A stretch of 28,771 bases of DNA, taken from NCBI GenBank assembly GCA_900752785.1, contig CAADWP010000105.1, positions 1 to 28,771 on the forward strand. Direction: 5' to 3'. The translations under genes were made by a program, and so were the position numbers. Positions 26,423 to 28,771 of the stretch are shown here, in pieces. The number at the start of each line of letters is the position of its first letter. The first letter of the stretch is position 1. A model generated the notes under the pieces. The model searched no databases and was not told where the DNA came from. It saw only the letters and a program-made list of their open reading frames with translations. This DNA comes from an uncultured Ruminococcus sp. Lineage in GTDB: Bacteria; Bacillota; Clostridia; Oscillospirales; Ruminococcaceae.

Positions 26423-26989
26423 TCAATTTGCTGAAAGCGTGCCCTCATAAGTTACGCCGTCGACAGTAAGTATTACCTGAATGTTCTTTTTTTCATTGAA
26501 TAAGCATCTGTCATATACATCTTCTTTGCTTAGCTTCCAATGCTCATAAAAATTGTTGGTAACACTGTAGGATGAAGTTATCGTTTCGTCTCCAAACCAT
26601 TTAAGCGAGCTGCGGATATCAACATGAGTTGCGGTGTATGTTCCGTCAATATTCGCTATTCCGCCAAATCCTAAATCCTGCGCTGCACAGCAAACGATTT
26701 TTGAAGAAATGACCCCGCCCTTATCATCATAGCAGACAATATCAGCCGCAGTGCCGTTTGTATGCTGACCATATCCGTTGCCGCCTACATTTTTATCATG
26801 CGACGGACATCGGTATCCGCTGTTTACAATTATTTTTGAGCATTTCAGCGCATAAAACAGTTGTTCCAGCTTTTGCACAAGAACCTCGTCGAGTTTTATG
26901 TCATGGTTTTCTCCGCATTTGCATCTAAATTCGCTGACATTAAAATGCTCAGTAAGCTGAGTTGTGTCGCTGCTTTTGTATGTATTCAT
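26423..26989 (-). CDS. M15-family peptidase, phage-endolysin-like
   Basis: The product has 188 residues. 'EHFNVSEFRCKCG' followed by 'VNSGYRCPSHDKNVGG' and 'YGQHTNGTAADIVC' is the Peptidase_M15_3 pattern; zinc ligands are His76, Asp83 and His122 ('THVDIR'). Such enzymes cleave D-Ala-containing or L-Ala-D-Glu peptide bonds in peptidoglycan, and many phages use them as endolysins. There is no signal peptide, so it needs a holin or cell lysis to reach the wall. The last 20 residues form an extra beta-rich tail ('QVILTVDGVTYEGTLS'). It is the third gene of a cassette with two small membrane proteins; GGGAGG precedes the ATG. Confidence 0.9.
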   Translation of the reverse strand: MNTYKSSDTTQLTEHFNVSEFRCKCGENHDIKLDEVLVQKLEQLFYALKCSKIIVNSGYRCPSHDKNVGGNGYGQHTNGTAADIVCYDDKGGVISSKIVCCAAQDLGFGGIANIDGTYTATHVDIRSSLKWFGDETITSSYSVTNNFYEHWKLSKEDVYDRCLFNEKKNIQVILTVDGVTYEGTLSAN

Positions 26990-26992
26990 AAT

Positions 26993-27175
26993 TTAGCCCT
27001 CCCCGGAATTTTTCTGATGCTGAGTTCCGAAATAGAACGCGATAACAGTGGTGAATATGGTCAAAAGCTGCTCTCCAGATATTTCGCCCCTTAACGATAA
27101 AGCGCCAAAAACAGCCGTTAAAATAAGAGTTACAAGCGATTTGACATCAATAAGCTTTATAAGTTTATTTTTCAT
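26993..27175 (-). CDS. Small holin-like membrane protein
   Basis: The product has 60 residues with two hydrophobic segments (about 12-28 and 36-50) separated by a short turn 'LRGEISGEQ', and a charged C-terminus, the layout of small phage holins. GGAGG lies 9 nt before the ATG, and the start overlaps the upstream XhlA-like gene by 11 nt. The endolysin-like gene begins 3 nt after its stop. Holin function is inferred from size, topology and context. Confidence 0.75.
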   Translation of the reverse strand: MKNKLIKLIDVKSLVTLILTAVFGALSLRGEISGEQLLTIFTTVIAFYFGTQHQKNSGEG

Positions 27176-27383
27176 ATTCCAGATCCTCCAATCTGTGGTT
27201 TATGACTTTTATCTGCTCCTCGACTACAGGCATACGCTTGGCAAAATTATTATGCTCAGCTACGCGGCTTTCAAGCTGCTGCAAACGGTAATTCGTCATT
27301 TTTGAGCTGACAAGAATTCCTCCGAGACTGCCTCCGATAGTGCCGAGAAGCGAGATCAGCGCAATTATTATTTCAGATTCCAT
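27165..27383 (-). CDS. XhlA-like small membrane protein of a lysis cassette
   Basis: The product has 72 residues: a glycine-rich hydrophobic N-terminus (about 4-26, 'LISLLGTIGGSLGGILV') and a coiled-coil tail ('LQQLESRVAEHNN ... VVEEQIKVINHRLEDLE'). The same plan, with the helix order reversed, is seen in XhlA of the PBSX prophage, which works with holin XhlB and an amidase. I chose ATG 27383 with AGGAGG 10 nt upstream; the frame extends to 27467 but runs through a terminator hairpin. Confidence 0.65.
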   Translation of the reverse strand: MESEIIIALISLLGTIGGSLGGILVSSKMTNYRLQQLESRVAEHNNFAKRMPVVEEQIKVINHRLEDLEYEK

Positions 27384-27410
27384 TTTATTTATACCTCCTA
27401 CTATAAGTAT

Positions 27411-27449
27411 AAAAAAGCTCCGATTCAACGAAAACACGTTGAATATCGG
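27411..27449 (-). terminator. Terminator hairpin directly upstream of the lysis cassette
   Basis: On the minus strand, CCGAT-AT-TCAACG pairs with CGTTGA-ATCGG around a 6-nt loop (complement of 27420-27449) and is followed by AGC and TTTTTT. Only about 15 nt separate the T-run from the AGGAGG of the XhlA-like gene. It could be the second of two tandem terminators for the beta-propeller gene or a leader terminator controlling the cassette. Confidence 0.75.
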
Positions 27450-27482
27450 AATAATTTTACAAAGCATTCATAAATTGCACTA

Positions 27483-27510
27483 AAAACGCCCTCAAAACTG
27501 AGGGCGTTTT
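27483..27510 (-). terminator. Intrinsic terminator of the beta-propeller gene
   Basis: A 12-bp perfect stem (AAAACGCCCTCA with TGAGGGCGTTTT) around a 4-nt loop, 24 bp after the stop codon, ends in TTTTT on the minus strand. Confidence 0.88.
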
Positions 27511-27534
27511 CTCCTTTATTAAAAGCGATAATTA

Positions 27535-28771
27535 TCAGAATACCGCTTTATCCTTTTCTTTTGCTGTATCAATATCTGCCGACGCAAATCTTTTTCCCGA
27601 AAGAATATAAACGTAATCGCCGATATAAACTGCTCTGTCAAAAACGTTACAGGAGAAGATCTCCGATGAATCAAGCGTTTCGCAGATTGTATTTTTCAGC
27701 TTAAATTCACCATTTTCATAAGAAAACAGCATATAGCTTGAAGTAAAACTGTCATTCAGATAATTGCATACGGGAACGCATATAAGATTTTTTTCAGGCG
27801 AGATAAGAAGCTGCTTGCGATCATCGACCGCATTTGAATAAAAGCTGTTTTCCCTGTTGCATATATTATATTTGCCGACCTCTTTAAGCGAATTAGGGTC
27901 TGAATTATCAAACATCACCAACTTTACGCCCGTTATCCTGCCGCTGTCATCCGCGTCATTTCCGAAGCCAAGCAGCAATCCGTCTGTCCATGGCTGCATA
28001 TAACTGCTGAATCCGTTGATCTTAAATTCATCAAGGATTTTCGGATTCTTAGGGTCGCTCAGGTCGATTGAAAACAGCGGATCTGTCTGTCTGAACGTCA
28101 CTACATATGCCATGCTGCCGCTGAAATTAACCGATTTTATATGCTCGCCTGTGCCGAATCCGCCGACCTCACCGACAATTTTCATGTCCATATCGAGAAC
28201 GTAAACGCTGTTCGTTAGGTTTTCTCCGGTATTGTCGTATTTTTCGATTGTTGCGGCAACGCGGAAATATCCTCCGTATTCGCTCATCGAAAATTGATCG
28301 TTGATATATCCCCCGATACATCCGCTTGCGGCTGGGGAAATTTTTCCTTTCCTAAGGGAAATACGCGTAATTTCGGTATTCTCCCAGCCGTCTGCGCAGT
28401 AAAGATTATCAGCCGAGCAGTAAACCTTTCCGCTGTTTCCTGCCATAGCCTTTGAATCCAAGGATTTAGGCTCGCCGCTTTTATTAAGGTCAACGCTGCC
28501 TGCTACTGTAAAATTGAGGCATCCTGCGGTACTTTCTATCTTATCTTTTGGAAGCAGCAGGCTGTCCGCGGGAATATAATCGACGTTCCGAGACATTCCG
28601 CATTTCGGAACATATTTTGAAAGATCATCAGCACCGTCGACGCTTTTATAGTCGTCGGAAAAATATTTTGTAATAAGATACATATATCCGTCCGGAGTGA
28701 TGCGTGCGCTGCTGTACGCGCCGTCCTGAATATAACTGTCAATAAACTCGGGATTTTCACCTGTAGTGTAG
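27535..28771 (-). CDS. Secreted beta-propeller-domain protein, C-terminal part (cut by window edge)
   Basis: The frame is open to the right edge (412 residues visible; N-terminus missing). An internal ATG at 28683 is not the start, because upstream codons continue the fold ('FIDSYIQDGAYSSARITPDGYMYLITKYF'). The segments 'MAYVVTFRQTDPLFSIDLSDPKNPKILDEF', 'VKLVMFDNSDPNSLKEVGKY' and 'YIGDYVYILSGKRFASADID' match the beta-propeller family of PF09826 as I remember it, common in secreted or lipid-anchored proteins of Clostridia and archaea. The role is unknown, probably a surface protein. Two terminator hairpins follow the gene. Confidence 0.82.
   Translation of the reverse strand, partial: YTTGENPEFIDSYIQDGAYSSARITPDGYMYLITKYFSDDYKSVDGADDLSKYVPKCGMSRNVDYIPADSLLLPKDKIESTAGCLNFTVAGSVDLNKSGEPKSLDSKAMAGNSGKVYCSADNLYCADGWENTEITRISLRKGKISPAASGCIGGYINDQFSMSEYGGYFRVAATIEKYDNTGENLTNSVYVLDMDMKIVGEVGGFGTGEHIKSVNFSGSMAYVVTFRQTDPLFSIDLSDPKNPKILDEFKINGFSSYMQPWTDGLLLGFGNDADDSGRITGVKLVMFDNSDPNSLKEVGKYNICNRENSFYSNAVDDRKQLLISPEKNLICVPVCNYLNDSFTSSYMLFSYENGEFKLKNTICETLDSSEIFSCNVFDRAVYIGDYVYILSGKRFASADIDTAKEKDKAVF

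Overview
The window looks like chromosomal DNA from an endospore-forming, anaerobic Gram-positive bacterium of the Clostridia, most likely Ruminococcus or a close relative in the Oscillospiraceae. The grounds are a recognisable sporulation sigma factor (sigma-G), a lysine (L-box) riboswitch in front of aspartate-pathway genes, a DUF3737 protein, a PF09826-type beta-propeller protein, strong AAGGAG/GGAGG ribosome binding sites throughout, and tight operons with ATGA or TTG overlaps. Genus is an inference from gene content. I saw no tRNA, rRNA, CRISPR array or complete insertion sequence.

Layout. Positions 1-4760 (minus strand) hold housekeeping genes: secA with a near-consensus promoter, then a SAM methyltransferase, hslO (Hsp33) and the N-terminus of hflX, which runs off the left edge. 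Positions 4882-9776 (minus) are a compact operon for queuosine tRNA modification, queA ... tgt. A membrane PAS protein sits between the two genes, and a HAD phosphatase and a SUFU/DUF7832-type protein with a TTG start follow. Positions 9814-13800 (plus) are the lysine/diaminopimelate operon: promoter, lysine riboswitch with terminator, asd, a GNAT acetyltransferase, dapA, dapB and a PaaI-type thioesterase, ending at a bidirectional terminator. Positions 13843-16207 (minus) encode a PhoR/PhoB-like two-component pair, divergent from sigG (16322-17095, plus), which has a candidate sigma-F promoter. Positions 17134-19364 (minus) encode a MATE transporter translationally coupled to a DUF3737 protein.

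Upstream of the DUF3737 gene lies a 162-bp palindromic MITE-like element with perfect 22-bp terminal inverted repeats (19390-19551). Its end appears to supply the ribosome binding site of an 8-codon leader ORF whose stop overlaps the DUF3737 start codon.

The most unusual part is 19655-26155 (minus): three overlapping genes forming a signalling operon. They are a REC-HD-GYP response regulator (c-di-GMP phosphodiesterase), a membrane hybrid histidine kinase with one degenerate receiver, one intact receiver and an HPt domain, and a second membrane hybrid kinase whose C-terminus is a complete DegV (fatty-acid-binding) domain. The arrangement suggests a multistep phosphorelay linking a membrane or lipid signal to c-di-GMP turnover.

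Positions 26423-27383 (minus) form a stand-alone phage-type lysis cassette (XhlA-like protein, small holin-like protein, M15 endolysin-like peptidase) with no other phage genes in view, preceded by two closely spaced terminators. The right edge (27535-28771, minus) is the C-terminal part of a beta-propeller-domain protein.
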